Below are positions 63,980-64,000 of a DNA stretch of 64,000 nucleotides, piece after piece. Origin of the DNA: Euonymus europaeus. Its lineage: Eukaryota; Streptophyta; Magnoliopsida; Celastrales; Celastraceae. The stretch spans positions 13,345,001-13,409,000 of the forward strand of contig OY756972.1 of the NCBI GenBank assembly GCA_963580455.1, given 5' to 3'. Each line of letters begins with the position of its first letter. Within the stretch, counting starts at the first letter, position 1. The position numbers and the translations under genes were made by a program. The notes beneath the pieces are model-generated. The model worked only from the letters and a program-made list of their open reading frames with translations, searched no databases and was not told the origin of the DNA.

Positions 63980-64000
63980 TTTCGTTCATTTGTCATAGAA
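63980..64000 (+). repeat. Partial monomer cut by the window end
   Basis: The first 21 bases of the 401st unit (TTTCGTTCATTTGTCATAG type). The array continues beyond the window. Confidence 0.9.

Larger units (their letters stand above)
1..64000 (+). repeat. 160-bp tandem satellite array (about 400 monomers), probable centromeric/pericentromeric satellite
   Basis: The whole window is a head-to-tail array of a unit of about 160 bp. Using TTTTGTCC as unit start, units begin at 1, 161, 321 and so on, and the last, partial unit begins at 63980: 400 full units, mean 159.95 bp. All lie in one orientation. Within a consensus unit, in order: TTTTGTCCATTTGTCATAG; GTTGGTGTTTTGGCATCG (about 23-40); a HindIII site AAGCTT (53-58); AT-rich tracts TAAAATTT and AATAAAAATT (about 66-96); a 28-bp dyad (104-131); a CT-rich stretch with TATGGAGGAGC; and TTTTAACGG. 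Phase moves between +6 and -21 only through 1-2 bp indels, so nothing large is inserted. Arrays of this kind in plants usually occupy centromeres or heterochromatin and wrap nucleosomes. That role is inferred from family knowledge, not shown here. A non-centromeric heterochromatic block is the main alternative. Confidence 0.98.

Noticed and set aside
1..64000. CRISPR array
   Set aside because: The direct repeats are 160 bp with no unique spacers, and there are no cas genes. Period and composition fit satellite DNA.
1..64000. A new defence, regulatory or metabolic system hidden in the window
   Set aside because: No unique coding sequence is present on either strand. The interest here lies in repeat architecture only.

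Overview
This window is one uninterrupted block of tandemly repeated satellite DNA. I find no protein gene, RNA gene, transposon, CRISPR array or unique-sequence island in 64 kb. The repeat unit is about 160 bp and roughly 36% G+C (counted on a hand-made consensus). If the monomer is taken to start at TTTTGTCC, the first starts at base 1 and the last, partial one at about 63980. That gives 400 complete monomers (mean 159.95 bp) plus 21 bp, all in the same orientation. I followed the repeat phase through the window. About fifty small indels (1-2 bp each) account for the whole net drift of -21 bp, which leaves no room for a hidden insertion, deletion or inversion.

Organism and setting: a long, homogeneous, single-orientation array of a near-nucleosome-length monomer is typical of a eukaryotic centromeric or pericentromeric satellite, most likely from a plant. 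From memory, part of the monomer (GTTGGTGTTTTGG, then TCGAA, then TATAAGAAC) resembles in order and orientation the Arabidopsis/Brassicaceae 178-180 bp centromere satellite. A crucifer or related dicot is therefore a tentative suggestion only. Nothing here is bacterial or viral.

Layout: the array is built from higher-order repeats (HORs) of different age and period. Bases 1-4.6 kb are a mosaic of 1120, 2081 and 2241 bp duplications. Bases 4.63-16.5 kb carry a 3681 bp, 23-monomer HOR in two full copies and shortened derivatives. Bases 16.8-20.2 kb hold a 1760/1600 bp pair. Bases 19.8-24.3 kb hold 1120, 320 and 800 bp repeats. Bases 24.3-33.3 kb hold a 12/13-monomer HOR with conserved ends and a changing middle. 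Bases 33.3-38.1 kb hold 1600/1440/960/320 bp repeats. Near 38.1 kb the monomer variants change sharply. Bases 38.9-41.15 kb hold a 1279 bp pair. From 41.2 kb to the end there is a super-repeat of about 11.35 kb (71 monomers) in one full and one shortened copy, itself containing a 3.2 kb, 20-monomer HOR.

Shared structure: each monomer carries a strong dyad, GAGCAACTT then 10 nt then AAGTTGCTC, usually a HindIII site (AAGCTT), two AT-rich tracts and four CpG sites whose variants look like deamination products. The open frames on the minus strand (longest 121 codons at 51887-52252) are the satellite read in rotating frames and are not genes. All duplication edges below were found by eye and are good to a few tens of bases.
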